The notes: a model not told the origin generated them from the letters alone. Shown: positions 1 through 9,207, counted from the first letter of the stretch. The stretch: DNA of 64,000 nt from Falsibacillus albus (GCF_003668575.1 NZ_RCVZ01000003.1:318430-382429); one strand, 5' to 3'. Program-made: numbers and translations.

Positions 1-168
1 GGAATTAGGCGGATGTTCGATTAAGTTCGGCACGTCCTCGAAAAATGCCAGGCATTTTTCTTCGTGCGACTGTCGCTGTCGAAGATTTCCCTGTCCTGTG
101 CCAACATCGAACGACCTCACTTCGTGTGAGGCCCCTCGGAAAGCGAGCATCCTGCAGTGGAAATCAAC
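1..168 (-). repeat. REP-like intergenic palindrome, copy A (cut by window edge)
   Basis: Ends in GCAGTGGAAATCAAC, the reverse of the GTTGATTTCCGCTGC end seen in other copies. It contains the inner module GATGTTCGATTAAGTTCGGC ... GTGCCAACATCGAAC also found at 7261, 25799 and 56862. No coding potential is seen. Confidence 0.8.
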
Positions 169-211
169 TATACTCTATTTTTGAGTAACATCGAACCTAA
201 CAAAAAGAGCC

Positions 212-262
212 TAAAAAGACCGCAGTGCAACCCGAAATACTTCGAGTTCTCTACGGTCTTTG
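212..262 (-). terminator. Terminator of the UgtP-like gene
   Basis: Arms AAAGACCG (215-222) and CGGTCTTT (254-261), with a further inner hairpin, are followed on the minus strand by a short T-rich stretch. It lies just past the stop of the minus-strand gene ending at 283. Confidence 0.65.
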
Positions 263-282
263 CTGTTACGCTATTAAAACAG

Positions 283-1479
283 TTAATTATAAAGAATCTT
301 TTCTTTTATGAATTTGCCAATGCCTTTCAGCCATGTCGTTCTGGATGCGGTTTGAAACCGGTAGCTTTTATTGCGAACCTCTTCCATTGTAGTGGCAATG
401 GATTGATAGATTCCCTCTTGGGACTCAATTTCTTTCGTGGCATGATACAGCTCAACATCCTTGGCATAACGCTCCAATTTCTGCGAATCGTCTAGAATAT
501 TCAACAGCTGCTCTTCGATCGGAACATCCTTCTCCAATGGAAACACTAATCCATTTCCTTTTAAATACTCCAAATTGATGGTTTCCTGCCCTGGCAGCGA
601 GGAGTAGACAAATGTCGGAATGCTTTTATACAGGACCTCACTCATCGTCACTCCTCCGGGCTTTGTGATGATGGCATCCGCTTGATCATACAAGTCATTC
701 ATTTCAGAGCGAGAAGAAATATACGTCAAAGGCTTTACATGCGGAAGGTTCAATGCTTTTAATTCTTCATAAAGTCTATTATTGCTGCCGCAAAGCACCT
801 GATAAGTTATGGAATCTTCAGTTTCAGGGATCAGGCTGACGATATCCCCAAGCCCACTGCTTCCTCCTGCAACAAGCACCTGCTTCTTCGGTCCATCCGC
901 TTTGCACTGTCCTTTTGTAAATGCTTCATGAATGGGAATTCCGGTTACCTTTACCCGGCTCGGGTCAATCGCATATTGATCTATGAATTCGCCCTTCACT
1001 TCAGCTGTAGGTACGAAATGCAGATCGATGCCTTCTTTCCCCCAGAAATGATTGACAAAGAAGTCTGTATAAACATTGACTGCAGGGATATGACAGCGGC
1101 CATACATTTTCAATCGGCTTACCAAATAAGAGGAGAATGCCTGGGTGCAGACAATGAGATCAGGCTTTTCCTCTTCCAGCATCCTCTCCATTTTTCGTAA
1201 AAAGTAAAACTCCAGCGTTTTTTTGGGCTTGTCTTTCTTATCTTCTGAATAGCCGGCTTTTTTATAAATCCATTCATATGCCTTTGGAAAATCATTGATC
1301 CAGGTCAAATATCCCTTTGTGACAAGATCGCCAAAGCCCTGATTGATATAGGAAAAGAATTCGATTTTTTTATATTCAACGGACGGATTCCGCTTTTTTA
1401 ATAAATTCATCATTGTATCAGATACTTGGTGATGACCGGACTGCATCTGAAATAATGGTAGAAATAAGACTTTTTTCAT
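283..1479 (-). CDS. MGDG-synthase-like glycosyltransferase (UgtP family, GT28)
   Basis: 398 residues. It resembles UgtP/YpfP, the membrane-surface enzyme that moves glucose from UDP-glucose to diacylglycerol to make glycolipids and the lipoteichoic acid anchor. Seen: an N-terminal acceptor domain with a GHHQVSD motif near residue 17, and a C-terminal nucleotide-sugar domain with the GT28 signature KPGGVTMSE. The start at 1479 is preferred over an upstream in-frame ATG at 1548 because GGAGATGG sits correctly before it and the protein then begins MKKVLFLPLF like its relatives. It stands alone, with a terminator just downstream. A different diacylglycerol or polyprenol acceptor cannot be excluded. 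Confidence 0.82.
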   Translation of the reverse strand: MKKVLFLPLFQMQSGHHQVSDTMMNLLKKRNPSVEYKKIEFFSYINQGFGDLVTKGYLTWINDFPKAYEWIYKKAGYSEDKKDKPKKTLEFYFLRKMERMLEEEKPDLIVCTQAFSSYLVSRLKMYGRCHIPAVNVYTDFFVNHFWGKEGIDLHFVPTAEVKGEFIDQYAIDPSRVKVTGIPIHEAFTKGQCKADGPKKQVLVAGGSSGLGDIVSLIPETEDSITYQVLCGSNNRLYEELKALNLPHVKPLTYISSRSEMNDLYDQADAIITKPGGVTMSEVLYKSIPTFVYSSLPGQETINLEYLKGNGLVFPLEKDVPIEEQLLNILDDSQKLERYAKDVELYHATKEIESQEGIYQSIATTMEEVRNKSYRFQTASRTTWLKGIGKFIKEKILYN

Positions 1480-1963
1480 TTCACCATCTCCTGTCATTCC
1501 CCACTTGCCATTGGGAATGTATTGTCTATATCGCTCTTTTACATCCATTCTGAATGAAAGGCTGATCGTAACTTTACTATATTATCCATTTTAACATACT
1601 CTCTATATTGAAAAACCATTACACTTTATTGACGAATGAAAAAGAAAAAAGGTTCACATTCTTAGCGATTTATTTAAGCAAAAGTAGGCTCATTCCTCAT
1701 TCTACTATGATTTTTAACTGATTTGGGTTAAGAGAATATGAAAATCAGATTAAAATAATATGAAGAATGATTCCTCCCTGCTTCTAAACCCTATCCTATG
1801 AATATTTTTATCCATTAAATCTCAAACTAAACTTCATCAATTTCCACACATTCATTTGATTTCCCCCTATCATAATCGGGTATGTAAGAAATGTAAACAG
1901 GGTGACAGGCACCATCCAGAAAATGGATGGTGCCTGTCACCCTGATAATGGAGGTGTTCAAAC
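1480..1963. other. Intergenic region between divergent genes
   Basis: A 480-bp AT-rich gap between the UgtP-like gene (minus) and the dehalogenase (plus). Apart from the palindrome at 1898-1944 and the dehalogenase ribosome site GGAGGTG at 1951, I see no gene. Promoters for both genes should lie here but none matches consensus well enough to call. Confidence 0.5.
1898..1944. repeat. Perfect palindrome, GGTGACAGGCACC family
   Basis: Two perfectly complementary 21-bp arms (1898-1918 and 1924-1944) around a GAAAA loop. The arm core GGTGACAGGCACCATCCA recurs at 58876 and in part at 16943, 18353 and 60629. It ends 7 bp before the ribosome site of the dehalogenase gene, so any transcript from upstream would carry a strong hairpin in its leader. 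Confidence 0.9.
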
Positions 1964-2632
1964 ATGGAAGGTTCAACGATCAAGGCTTTTATTTTTGATG
2001 CGTATGGGACATTGTTCGATGTTCATTCGGTTGTTGAGAAATGCAATGAATTCTTCCCCGGCAAGGGCGAAGCGATCAGTCAAACCTGGAGGAGGAAGCA
2101 GCTTGAATACTCATTCCTGAGACAACTGATGGGCAATTATGAAACATTTATGACAATTACAAAGAGTGCATTAAAATATGCATGTGCCGAGCAGGGAGCA
2201 GAATGGAGCGAACAAACGGAGCAGGCATTGATGAAAGAATATTTGAAGCTCACTCATTATCCTGAGATAGAGGATGTCCTTTCCCGGTTAAAAGACCGTA
2301 AATTGGCCATATTCTCCAATGGTTCGCATGATATGCTCGATCCACTAGTCGAACAATCCGGACTGGGCCCTCTCTTGGATGAAGTCATCAGCATCGATGA
2401 TGTGAAGCAGTATAAGCCTACCACCGCTTCCTATATGCATGCGATAAAGAAGTTGAACGTCAAACGGGACGAGGTATTGTTGATGTCATCGAACGGATGG
2501 GATATTTCCGGGGCGAAAAACTTCGGTTTCCATACAGCATGGATCAATAGAAATGGCCTGCCGGTAGAAGAATTGAACCTTGTGCCTGACAGCATCTATT
2601 CAGATTTAAACGGAATCTTGGAGTGGAAGTAA
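1964..2632 (+). CDS. Haloacid dehalogenase type II (HAD hydrolase)
   Basis: 222 residues. HAD-superfamily cytosolic hydrolase of the L-2-haloacid dehalogenase type. Seen: motif I DAYGTLFD with nucleophile Asp12, motif II SNGS near residue 116, conserved Lys in KPTTASY near 150, and motif IV SSNGWDISGA with the Asn/Asp pair typical of type II dehalogenases rather than the DD of phosphatases. Ribosome site GGAGGTG lies 7 nt before the ATG. Single-gene unit. The true substrate is unknown; many proteins with this annotation act on other small organic acids or phosphates. Confidence 0.85.
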   Translation: MEGSTIKAFIFDAYGTLFDVHSVVEKCNEFFPGKGEAISQTWRRKQLEYSFLRQLMGNYETFMTITKSALKYACAEQGAEWSEQTEQALMKEYLKLTHYPEIEDVLSRLKDRKLAIFSNGSHDMLDPLVEQSGLGPLLDEVISIDDVKQYKPTTASYMHAIKKLNVKRDEVLLMSSNGWDISGAKNFGFHTAWINRNGLPVEELNLVPDSIYSDLNGILEWK

Positions 2633-2640
2633 GAGATATA

Positions 2641-2674
2641 ACGAACGGCCCCTTCTAAAGAAGGGGCCGTTCGT
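2641..2674. terminator. Bidirectional terminator
   Basis: A perfect inverted repeat with 16-bp arms (ACGAACGGCCCCTTCT, 2641-2656; complement 2659-2674) between the convergent dehalogenase and egtB-like genes. The strong GC stem makes it a likely shared terminator. Confidence 0.8.
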
Positions 2675-2686
2675 TATTGGCAACTG

Positions 2687-3967
2687 CTACAGATCGCCTG
2701 CCAAGCGAAAGCCGCTGAATTGCCAGCGTTTTTCCGGCTGGAAGAAATTGCGGTAGGTGGCTCTCATATGCGACATGGGGGTTGCACACGAACCACCTTT
2801 CAGTACCATTTGATTGCACATGAACTTCGCATTATATTCGCCGAGAGCACCTTCCAGAGGCTTGCTCCCCGGATATGGGGAATAGGCGCTCGAAGTCCAT
2901 TCCCACACATCGCCATAAACTTTATTAAACGGTCCATGAATGGAAATGTCCTCCCAGGTTGGATGCATCATTTCTTTTTCTAAAAAGTTCCCGTCGACTT
3001 TTACCAGCTCAAAGGCATGCTCCCACTCCGCTTCAGTCGGCAGCCGTTTGCCTGCCCATCTTGCAAATGCGTCTGCTTCATAAAAGCTGACATGGCAGAC
3101 AGGTTCATATTTTTCCACTTTCCGCTCACCGGTCAATGTAAAATAATGCCACTCGTCGCCATGCTTCTTCCAATAAAGCGGTGCATTCCAGCCTTCTTTT
3201 TGTACGTGCTCCCATCCTTCAGACAGCCAGAGTTCTGGCCGTTCATACCCTCCATCTGCAATGAACTCCATAAATTCAACATTCATGACGGGATGTGAAG
3301 ATAGGGTATAAGGGTTCAGCCAAACTTTATGGCGCGGCCCTTCATTGTCAAAAGCAAAGACATCTCCAGAATGTCCGATCTCCACAAGCCCCCCTTCCAT
3401 TTCCACTGTGGTCGATTCTTGATAAGGGATCGTTTCAGTCTCGTCTTTCTCTTTATCTTTATCTTTTATAAATGTTGGCAGAATCGGATTCTGCGAGAAA
3501 TTAAATTTGATATCTGTCAATAACAGCTCCTGATGCTGCTGCTCGTGATTCAGGCCGATTTCGATCAAGTCTTTAAGATCCGTATGCTCTTCGGGATTCA
3601 TTTGTCCGATGAGCTTTTGCATATGTTCATCGACATGGTGGCGGTAGGAAATGACCTCTTTCACGGTCGGACGCGCAAGATTCCCCCTTGAATGACGGGG
3701 ATGGAAAGCGCCGACAGTTTCATAATAAGAATTGAATAAGTAGTCGAAATGAGGATTCAGCTCTTTATACTGAGATAAATATGATTTCAAGATGAATTTT
3801 TCAAAAAACCATGTGGTATGGGCAAGATGCCATTTCGGAGGGCTGGCATCAGGCGAGGCCTGTACCATGTAGTCCTCAGTTTCAAGCGGGTAAACGATCT
3901 TTTCGGTTAAGGATCTGATATTCTTGTATCTTTCCGCTATGCTGCTTACTTTATCTTGAACACTCAT
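2687..3967 (-). CDS. egtB: EgtB-like sulfoxide synthase (DinB_2 + FGE-sulfatase domains)
   Basis: 426 residues. EgtB is a cytosolic non-haem iron enzyme that joins gamma-glutamylcysteine or cysteine to trimethylhistidine with oxygen in ergothioneine synthesis. Seen: an N-terminal DinB_2 four-helix domain with WHLAHTTWF (His47, His50) and the HEQQHQE iron-site motif, then a C-terminal formylglycine-enzyme-like domain (EGPRHKVW ... ADAFARWAGKRLPTEAEWE ... GDVWEWTSSAY ... GFRLA). Ribosome site AAGGAGG lies 7 nt before the ATG. The methyltransferase EgtD, its usual partner, is not in this window. It could serve an ovothiol-like or other thiol-histidine pathway. Confidence 0.85.
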   Translation of the reverse strand: MSVQDKVSSIAERYKNIRSLTEKIVYPLETEDYMVQASPDASPPKWHLAHTTWFFEKFILKSYLSQYKELNPHFDYLFNSYYETVGAFHPRHSRGNLARPTVKEVISYRHHVDEHMQKLIGQMNPEEHTDLKDLIEIGLNHEQQHQELLLTDIKFNFSQNPILPTFIKDKDKEKDETETIPYQESTTVEMEGGLVEIGHSGDVFAFDNEGPRHKVWLNPYTLSSHPVMNVEFMEFIADGGYERPELWLSEGWEHVQKEGWNAPLYWKKHGDEWHYFTLTGERKVEKYEPVCHVSFYEADAFARWAGKRLPTEAEWEHAFELVKVDGNFLEKEMMHPTWEDISIHGPFNKVYGDVWEWTSSAYSPYPGSKPLEGALGEYNAKFMCNQMVLKGGSCATPMSHMRATYRNFFQPEKRWQFSGFRLAGDL

Positions 3968-4038
3968 TGTTTTCCTCCTTCATCTTTTGTCCTTGCTTAT
4001 TTTGTAAAATTTGCTGATATTAATAGAATGGTGTGCTA

Positions 4039-4161
4039 TGGTGATTTCCGCTGCAGGATGCTCGCTTTCCGAGGGGGGGCCGTGAGCCTCCCCGCTTCGC
4101 TGCGGGGTCTCACCTGGCCCGCTGTTCCCTCCGGAGTATCGCACCTTCCGCTACAATCAAC
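4039..4161 (+). repeat. REP-like intergenic palindrome, copy B
   Basis: Begins GGTGATTTCCGCTGCAGG and ends CTTCCGCTACAATCAACC. The inner part CCGCTTCGCTGCGGGGTCTC is the usual central hairpin. Confidence 0.85.
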
Positions 4162-4475
4162 CCCAATAGTGAATTATTTTAAAAAAATGTGAAAAATATT
4201 ACCTTTGAGAAAGCAGGCTTAGTTCTACTAAAGAACAAACATCACACGCATTTCTCCTTGATAAGTAAATAGCCTGAATGAAGAGCTTTTAAACCTGCCA
4301 ACATCTCTCAGCAATTTTGATTTAGGCTCTATTAACACCGTCGCTTTTCATAATAGTTATGCAATGGTGATTTTTTGTATAGAGAAACTGTTAAAAAACA
4401 AATTTTTTGAAGAAAATGTTGTTTAGGAAAGTAAAAATTAAGGCTGATTATTCATATCCAGTATTCAAATTAAGC

Positions 4476-4601
4476 TTTATCAATCAAACCTTTCATTTTC
4501 TCCATCATTGATCACACTTTCTCCATCACATATTGGATTTTCTCAATCACAAATCCTGGTTTCTCCATCAGAGCCAACAATTTCTCAATCACTCAAATAA
4601 A
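4476..4601. repeat. Six-unit array with exact 21-bp period
   Basis: The motif TTTCTC(C/A)ATCA begins at 4497, 4518, 4539, 4560 and 4581, and a one-mismatch copy begins at 4476, so the step is exactly 21 bp. The other 10 bp of each unit vary. This is too short and too regular for CRISPR spacers and encodes nothing obvious. Confidence 0.85.
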
Positions 4602-4642
4602 TAGTGGCTTAAATCCCACTTATCGTTTTCCAAAAACAAACA

Positions 4643-4690
4643 AAAAAACTGCCCTGATGTGCTTGTTCAGCACCATCCAGGACAGTTTTA
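4643..4690 (-). terminator. Terminator of the DCC-family gene
   Basis: On the minus strand a long hairpin (AAAACTGTCCTGGATGG ... CATCAGGGCAGTTTT) runs into a T-tract directly after the stop at 4692. Confidence 0.8.
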
Positions 4691-4691
4691 T

Positions 4692-5069
4692 TCAATACTC
4701 TTCAAGCGGCCGATCATAGCGGCCGAACCAGTCATATCTATTTTTAGAAACCCACATGTACAACGGACTGAATAAGGTATTCATGAAAGGGAGATAGAGC
4801 AGGAGGCTGATCGGAAATGTCAGCGGCAAAGCTTTTAATATCCGCCTTACTGTCTGAAATCCTGCCAAAACATGACCATCCGCCGTCACCATATGAATTT
4901 CATCGTAGAGATCTCGCCCTTGATCCTTCAAATAAGCATAGCTAGTATTTTCAATGGACTGCACAGGGATCCATTCAATGCGGTTACCCCAGTCCAGCTT
5001 CATCAAAATCTTTTTTGCATTGGAGCATAACGGACATTGTGCATCGAAAAATACTTTATGGCGTTTCAT
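4692..5069 (-). CDS. Thiol-disulfide oxidoreductase, DCC family (DUF393)
   Basis: 125 residues. The DCC family is named for the N-terminal Asp-x-x-Cys-x-x-Cys motif, seen here as FDAQCPLC. The rest fits a small thioredoxin-like fold, with the family's hydrophobic C-terminal part and YDWFGRYD near the end. The start at 5069 is chosen over an in-frame ATG at 5111 because AAGGTGG lies 8 nt before it and the protein then starts with the DCC domain. Function is a presumed redox role; the partner is unknown. It sits 75 bp after the GH130 gene, probably as its own unit. Confidence 0.82.
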   Translation of the reverse strand: MKRHKVFFDAQCPLCSNAKKILMKLDWGNRIEWIPVQSIENTSYAYLKDQGRDLYDEIHMVTADGHVLAGFQTVRRILKALPLTFPISLLLYLPFMNTLFSPLYMWVSKNRYDWFGRYDRPLEEY

Positions 5070-5144
5070 GTTTGTTCCACCTTTCAAGCAAAGAGTTGTC
5101 ACTGTTTTCATTCCCTCTGCCGGGAGGTGCTTAAACTTCCTGCC

Positions 5145-6206
5145 TTACACGTAGGTCAAGGATTCCAAAATTTCATTCAAGCTTAGTTCGGCACATGCCA
5201 TCGATGTGTCGGCAACGCCATAGTATAGCTTGACGATATCCCCTTCGACGATGGCGCCGCATGAAAATACGACATTGCCAAAGAATCCTTCGACTTCATA
5301 ATCAGCTTCAGGCGCCAAGATCGGCTGGTCTGATCGTGCAATGACCTGCGATGGGTCTTCGAGGTCCAACAATACTGCACCCATGCAGTATCGGTCTTCT
5401 TTTGATGCACCATGATACAGCTCCAGCCATCCCTTTTCCGTTTTGATTGGAACGGCGCCTCCGCCCATGCGTCCGTTATCCCACATGCCTTCACGCAAGC
5501 CGAGCAAATATTTATGATTTCCCCAGTGGAGGAGATTAGTCGATTCAGCGATCCACATTTCAGGCTTGCCTGCACTTTTTGGAACAGGACGATGAAGTGC
5601 ATAATAGAGCCCATTAATTTTTTCTGGAAAAATAAGTACGTCCTTATTTTCTGGAGCAAAGATCATACCATGGTGCTCGATTTCCACAAAATCTTTTGTG
5701 GAAACAAGCGACTCTCCGACACCCACGGGGGAGACGGCGCTGAAATAGATGTAATATGTATCATCGATTTTCGTGATTCGCGGGTCTTCAATCCCGTAAG
5801 TTTCCAATTCATTTGAAGGGTAGACGAATGGCTCATCGTCAATGGTGAAATGATGGCCATCCTTGCTCCTGGCAATCCTTAAATAAGATAAAGAAGTCAA
5901 AAAAGCAAAGCTTTGAGAATCATCATGCCTCCTGATGACGCGGGGATCGGCAAAATCATATAGTGGATCATCCGAACGCAATTCGATGATTTCCAATTCA
6001 TTCGTTTCCGGATTATAGACCGGAGCTTTCACAATACCGGGATCATCGCTGATCGGGCGTTCCGCTACCCGAAGAAGCATGATCGTCTCATCGTTATATT
6101 GTTCAATCCCCGCGTTAAAGGCCCCAATCACCTCAAAATCCTCTCTGTGGGGCTTCACATCCATCGGGGTGACAAGCGGGTTTTCTTCATATCTATATAC
6201 ATTCAT
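5145..6206 (-). CDS. GH130 family beta-mannoside phosphorylase
   Basis: 353 residues. GH130 enzymes use inorganic phosphate to split beta-mannosides, giving mannose 1-phosphate inside the cell. Seen: five-bladed propeller repeats, YGIEDPRI near residue 135 with the Asp expected to be the catalytic acid, FADPRVIRR, and late GGGAVPI and LYHGAS motifs. The start at 6206 is supported by GGAGAGGTG 5 nt upstream. It lies 28 bp after the DUF1861 gene and downstream of an ABC sugar importer, so it likely acts on an imported oligosaccharide. Which linkage it cuts (beta-1,4 mannosyl-glucose, beta-1,4 or beta-1,2 mannobiose) cannot be told by eye. Confidence 0.85.
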   Translation of the reverse strand: MNVYRYEENPLVTPMDVKPHREDFEVIGAFNAGIEQYNDETIMLLRVAERPISDDPGIVKAPVYNPETNELEIIELRSDDPLYDFADPRVIRRHDDSQSFAFLTSLSYLRIARSKDGHHFTIDDEPFVYPSNELETYGIEDPRITKIDDTYYIYFSAVSPVGVGESLVSTKDFVEIEHHGMIFAPENKDVLIFPEKINGLYYALHRPVPKSAGKPEMWIAESTNLLHWGNHKYLLGLREGMWDNGRMGGGAVPIKTEKGWLELYHGASKEDRYCMGAVLLDLEDPSQVIARSDQPILAPEADYEVEGFFGNVVFSCGAIVEGDIVKLYYGVADTSMACAELSLNEILESLTYV

Positions 6207-6234
6207 GTTGCACCTCTCCTTTATCTGCATATTT

Positions 6235-7179
6235 TTAAGCTTCATACTCGAGGAACGGATCCGGAATGGTTATTTTTTGCGCTCCCGCATCACTGATCCC
6301 TGCATAAAGATCGGCCGTTCCATCCTCTTTCCGGACAAGGCCGCCGCTGAATACAACATCGACCAAGTCCGGCCGCTTCGCTGGTCCTTGCAGGAACAGT
6401 TTTCTGGCTGCTATCAACTTAATATCGGATATAGCACCTGCAGCAGGATCCAAGGCAAACGCCATCGGATAATAATGCCTGTCCCCTGCATCTTCAAAGG
6501 AAGCGATATGCCCCAACACCCCGATGAGACCGTTGGACAGCAAGTGTGCTTCATTGGCACCGCCCCACTCCTCTTCAACAAACTGTCCTTTCAGCAGCGG
6601 GGCTTCTTCGATACGTTCAATGGACAACTCGTCCATTGATTCAATATTCGTAAAGCCGATTTTTCCTCTGCCTCCTTTTTCACCTTGGGGACGTGTCAGG
6701 ACGCCGATGGAACCGTCCTTCAACTCGACGAGGCGAATATCCTTCATCCCGTCTGGACCTTTGGCGAACTCTTTTAACTCAGAAATCGTTTTTCCTTTTA
6801 AAAATACCGTCCTCCAGCCGAGGGCATCCTGAACGGTTGGATGGGGGAAAATCTGCACCCCGCCAACAATCAACTCACCCTTGATTCGCGTAATAAAAGG
6901 ATCCTGCAGCTCAAAGACAGGTGCCCCTTCCCGCGGAATCCATTCATCTCCCCGTTTTACAAAAAAATAAACGTTTGAATGTTCACTGTCCCTTTCCTCC
7001 ACACGTCCGGCAATGACAAGTTCACCATCATCTTCAAAAGGCGCCGTAATATTGTATACATCCCTTTTGCCGACACCGGTATAGCGGATGATCTCCGGAG
7101 TTGCCGCCTGTTCCTCATCGGCAAACTCCCTCAATAATTCTTCACATGTTTTGACACTTCGCTTTGTCAACGTCTTCAA
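6235..7179 (-). CDS. DUF1861 family protein (propeller-like, partner of GH130)
   Basis: 314 residues. DUF1861 proteins have a predicted five-bladed propeller related to GH130 and GH43 folds and are often found beside mannoside phosphorylases; their activity is not settled to my knowledge. Seen: repeated blade-like patterns (ELQDPFITRIKGELIVGG, MKDIRLVELKDGSIGVLTRP, VVFSGGLVRKEDGTADLYAG). I place the start at a TTG (7179) because AAAGGAG lies 10 nt before it; an upstream in-frame ATG at 7206 has only a weak ribosome site. It leads the GH130 gene by 28 bp and lies 330 bp downstream of the permease, across a REP element. Confidence 0.75.
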   Translation of the reverse strand: MKTLTKRSVKTCEELLREFADEEQAATPEIIRYTGVGKRDVYNITAPFEDDGELVIAGRVEERDSEHSNVYFFVKRGDEWIPREGAPVFELQDPFITRIKGELIVGGVQIFPHPTVQDALGWRTVFLKGKTISELKEFAKGPDGMKDIRLVELKDGSIGVLTRPQGEKGGRGKIGFTNIESMDELSIERIEEAPLLKGQFVEEEWGGANEAHLLSNGLIGVLGHIASFEDAGDRHYYPMAFALDPAAGAISDIKLIAARKLFLQGPAKRPDLVDVVFSGGLVRKEDGTADLYAGISDAGAQKITIPDPFLEYEA

Positions 7180-7260
7180 TGGTTTTCGACTCCTTTCAAT
7201 AACCATGCTTCTTTCGGCGTGATTTTCAATTTTTTTCGTTAGGCTCTGTTAAACATCGCT

Positions 7261-7402
7261 GTTGATTCCCACGCAAGTCTTCGCTTTCCGGAGGCGAGGC
7301 CGTTCGATGTTGGCACCGGACGGACCGAACTTAATCGAACATCTGCCTATTCCCTCTTCGCGCTTTTTCCGCCGGAGTCTACGACTTGCGCTCCAATCAA
7401 CT
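7261..7402 (+). repeat. REP-like intergenic palindrome, copy C (with inner module)
   Basis: Runs from GTTGATTCCCACGC to GCGCTCCAATCAAC. It holds the inner module GTTCGATGTTGGCACC ... CCGAACTTAATCGAACATC. It fills most of the gap between the ABC importer genes and the DUF1861/GH130 pair. Confidence 0.85.
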
Positions 7403-7508
7403 GCTTGAAACAGCCTAAAATCAATAATAGGCTTTAACATAGCCTTTCGTTTCAAAGCTCTTTGCCCACTCGAGCTAGTAGCCAGCCTATTTCCCATGTC
7501 TTTTAAAA

Positions 7509-8339
7509 TTATTTAAGCGTAAACTGCATGCCTTCTTTGAATTTTTTCGAGAAAATCAGGAAGATAATGAGGATCGGCAAAGTGAGCAGCACGGATGCTG
7601 CATACATCGGCCCCGGATATCCTCCATATGGTCCAAACATTTGTGACAGCAAAACATTAAGCGTCAGCAGGCTGTCGCTCTTGACGACGATCATATCCCA
7701 TAAAAGCTCTGTCCAGCGCTCCATAAATAAGAACAAAAAGATGACAGTGGTAATCGATTTCGACATCGGCAGGACGATTTTGAACATGATCTGCCAGTCG
7801 CTCGCGCCATCCAATTTCGCCGCTTCTATGAACGTATCAGGTATTGCTTTAAAGAAATTCGTGTACATAAATACGGCAAATAAACTGACCGCTTTCGGCA
7901 AGATCATCCCTAGATAAGAGTCGTACATGCCCAGTCGTTGAATGACAAGGAATGTAGGAATCAACAAGATGATCGCCGGGAAAAACATTTGGAACAAAAT
8001 GAAATTATTGATCGTGCTTCTTCCCCTGAACGGGATTTTCGCCAGTGCATAAGCTACCATAATCGCAGAAGCCATCATGAGCAGCGTCGATCCCGCAGAG
8101 ACGAGGAAGCTGTTGAAAAATGCATGGATCCACGGTCTCGGAATGACGGATTCCCCGCCTCCCAGCAGCCACTGGTATGACTTCAGCGTAAAGTGAGTCG
8201 GAATGAGTTTCCTGTCGACCTGTGTCCAATCTGCAAATGACGACAATACCATATAAAGATATGGGAAAATCATGATCAATAATAAAACGATTGCGATGAT
8301 ATATCTGAGCAGCAGTCCTTTTTTCTTAGACCCATCCAT
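7509..8339 (-). CDS. Sugar ABC transporter permease, MalG type
   Basis: 276 residues. Inner component of a binding-protein-dependent sugar importer. Six membrane segments are expected: an N-terminal one near residues 12-34 (RYIIAIVLLLIMIFPYLYMV), then the binding-protein-dependent permease core. The EAA loop that contacts the ATPase is seen as EAAKLDGASDWQIMFKIVLP. It overlaps the preceding permease by 14 bp, and its ribosome site GGGGGA lies inside that gene. No ATPase gene is present, so a shared MsmX-type ATPase is likely, as in other Bacilli. Confidence 0.9.
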   Translation of the reverse strand: MDGSKKKGLLLRYIIAIVLLLIMIFPYLYMVLSSFADWTQVDRKLIPTHFTLKSYQWLLGGGESVIPRPWIHAFFNSFLVSAGSTLLMMASAIMVAYALAKIPFRGRSTINNFILFQMFFPAIILLIPTFLVIQRLGMYDSYLGMILPKAVSLFAVFMYTNFFKAIPDTFIEAAKLDGASDWQIMFKIVLPMSKSITTVIFLFLFMERWTELLWDMIVVKSDSLLTLNVLLSQMFGPYGGYPGPMYAASVLLTLPILIIFLIFSKKFKEGMQFTLK

Positions 8340-9207
8340 TTCGCTTCCCCCACAATTCTAAGAGTTTTCGAATGATGAAAATTGAAACAAATGTAACGAT
8401 GGAGGCAATGATCGCAACTGCTGAAGCGTATCCTGCTTCTAGGTTGGTAAATGCCTTCGTGAAAATCTCCATTTGCCAAGTATTCGTCGCATAATCCGGT
8501 CCGCCGCCCGTCAATTGGTACACTTCGGTGAATATGCCAAACGTCACGCCGATCGCTAAAATCAAAACAGTGAACAGCGCCGGGTACAGTAAAGGAAAAG
8601 TGATTTTCCAAAAGCGCTGCCAAGGAGTGACACCATCGATCAATGCCGCCTCATAGACTTCCTTCCCGATACTTTCAAAGCCTGATGTCAAAATCAGGGC
8701 ATAATAGCCGGTGAATTTCCAGGCAATGATCAAAGCGACCACAAAGAGAGCAGCAAATGGACTTCCCAGCCAGTTGATATCAATTCCGAATGAATTTCTC
8801 AACACTTCATTGATCGGGCTGTTGTAAGATAAAATCCCTTTGACAATCAAGGAAGATACTACCCCGGATGCCAGATACGGCAGGAAGAAGCCGATCAAAA
8901 ACAATCCTTTAAACTTCGGCAATCCGTGGATGATCAAGGCAACAATGATGGAGGAAGCGATCACCATCGGCACGAATAAAAACATAAATTTAAATGTAAC
9001 AAAAAATGCCGCATGGACCCCCGGGCTCTTCAATGCTTCGATATAATTATCGAATCCTTTAAAATGAAACGTCGGAGCGATCAAGTTCCAATCCGTAAAT
9101 GATAGAAAAAGCGACCAGATCAACGGAATGGCAAAGAAAACGACAGCATATATAAGATAAGGACTGGCAAATAGCCAGCCCAATCTTCCTTGTCCTTTAT
9201 GCCCCAT
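8326..9207 (-). CDS. Sugar ABC transporter permease, MalF type
   Basis: 293 residues. Partner permease of the same importer. It begins with a short cytoplasmic stretch and a first helix near residues 12-34, and carries the EAA loop as YEAALIDGVTPWQRFWKITF. Its ATG overlaps the stop of the binding-protein gene by one base (TAATG), showing tight translational coupling. Confidence 0.9.
   Translation of the reverse strand: MGHKGQGRLGWLFASPYLIYAVVFFAIPLIWSLFLSFTDWNLIAPTFHFKGFDNYIEALKSPGVHAAFFVTFKFMFLFVPMVIASSIIVALIIHGLPKFKGLFLIGFFLPYLASGVVSSLIVKGILSYNSPINEVLRNSFGIDINWLGSPFAALFVVALIIAWKFTGYYALILTSGFESIGKEVYEAALIDGVTPWQRFWKITFPLLYPALFTVLILAIGVTFGIFTEVYQLTGGGPDYATNTWQMEIFTKAFTNLEAGYASAVAIIASIVTFVSIFIIRKLLELWGKRNGWV

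Larger units (their letters stand above)
3968..4642. other. Long intergenic region with two repeat types
   Basis: About 680 bp without a convincing gene. It holds a REP-like palindrome (4039-4161) and a six-unit 21-bp periodic array (4476-4601), with AT-rich sequence between them. Confidence 0.6.

Noticed and set aside
5183-5659. Overlapping open frames inside the GH130 gene
   Set aside because: They are shadows in other frames of a gene with clear family motifs.
7249-7497. Open frame of 82 codons between permease and DUF1861 genes
   Set aside because: It is made of REP element sequence and has Arg/Ser-rich composition.
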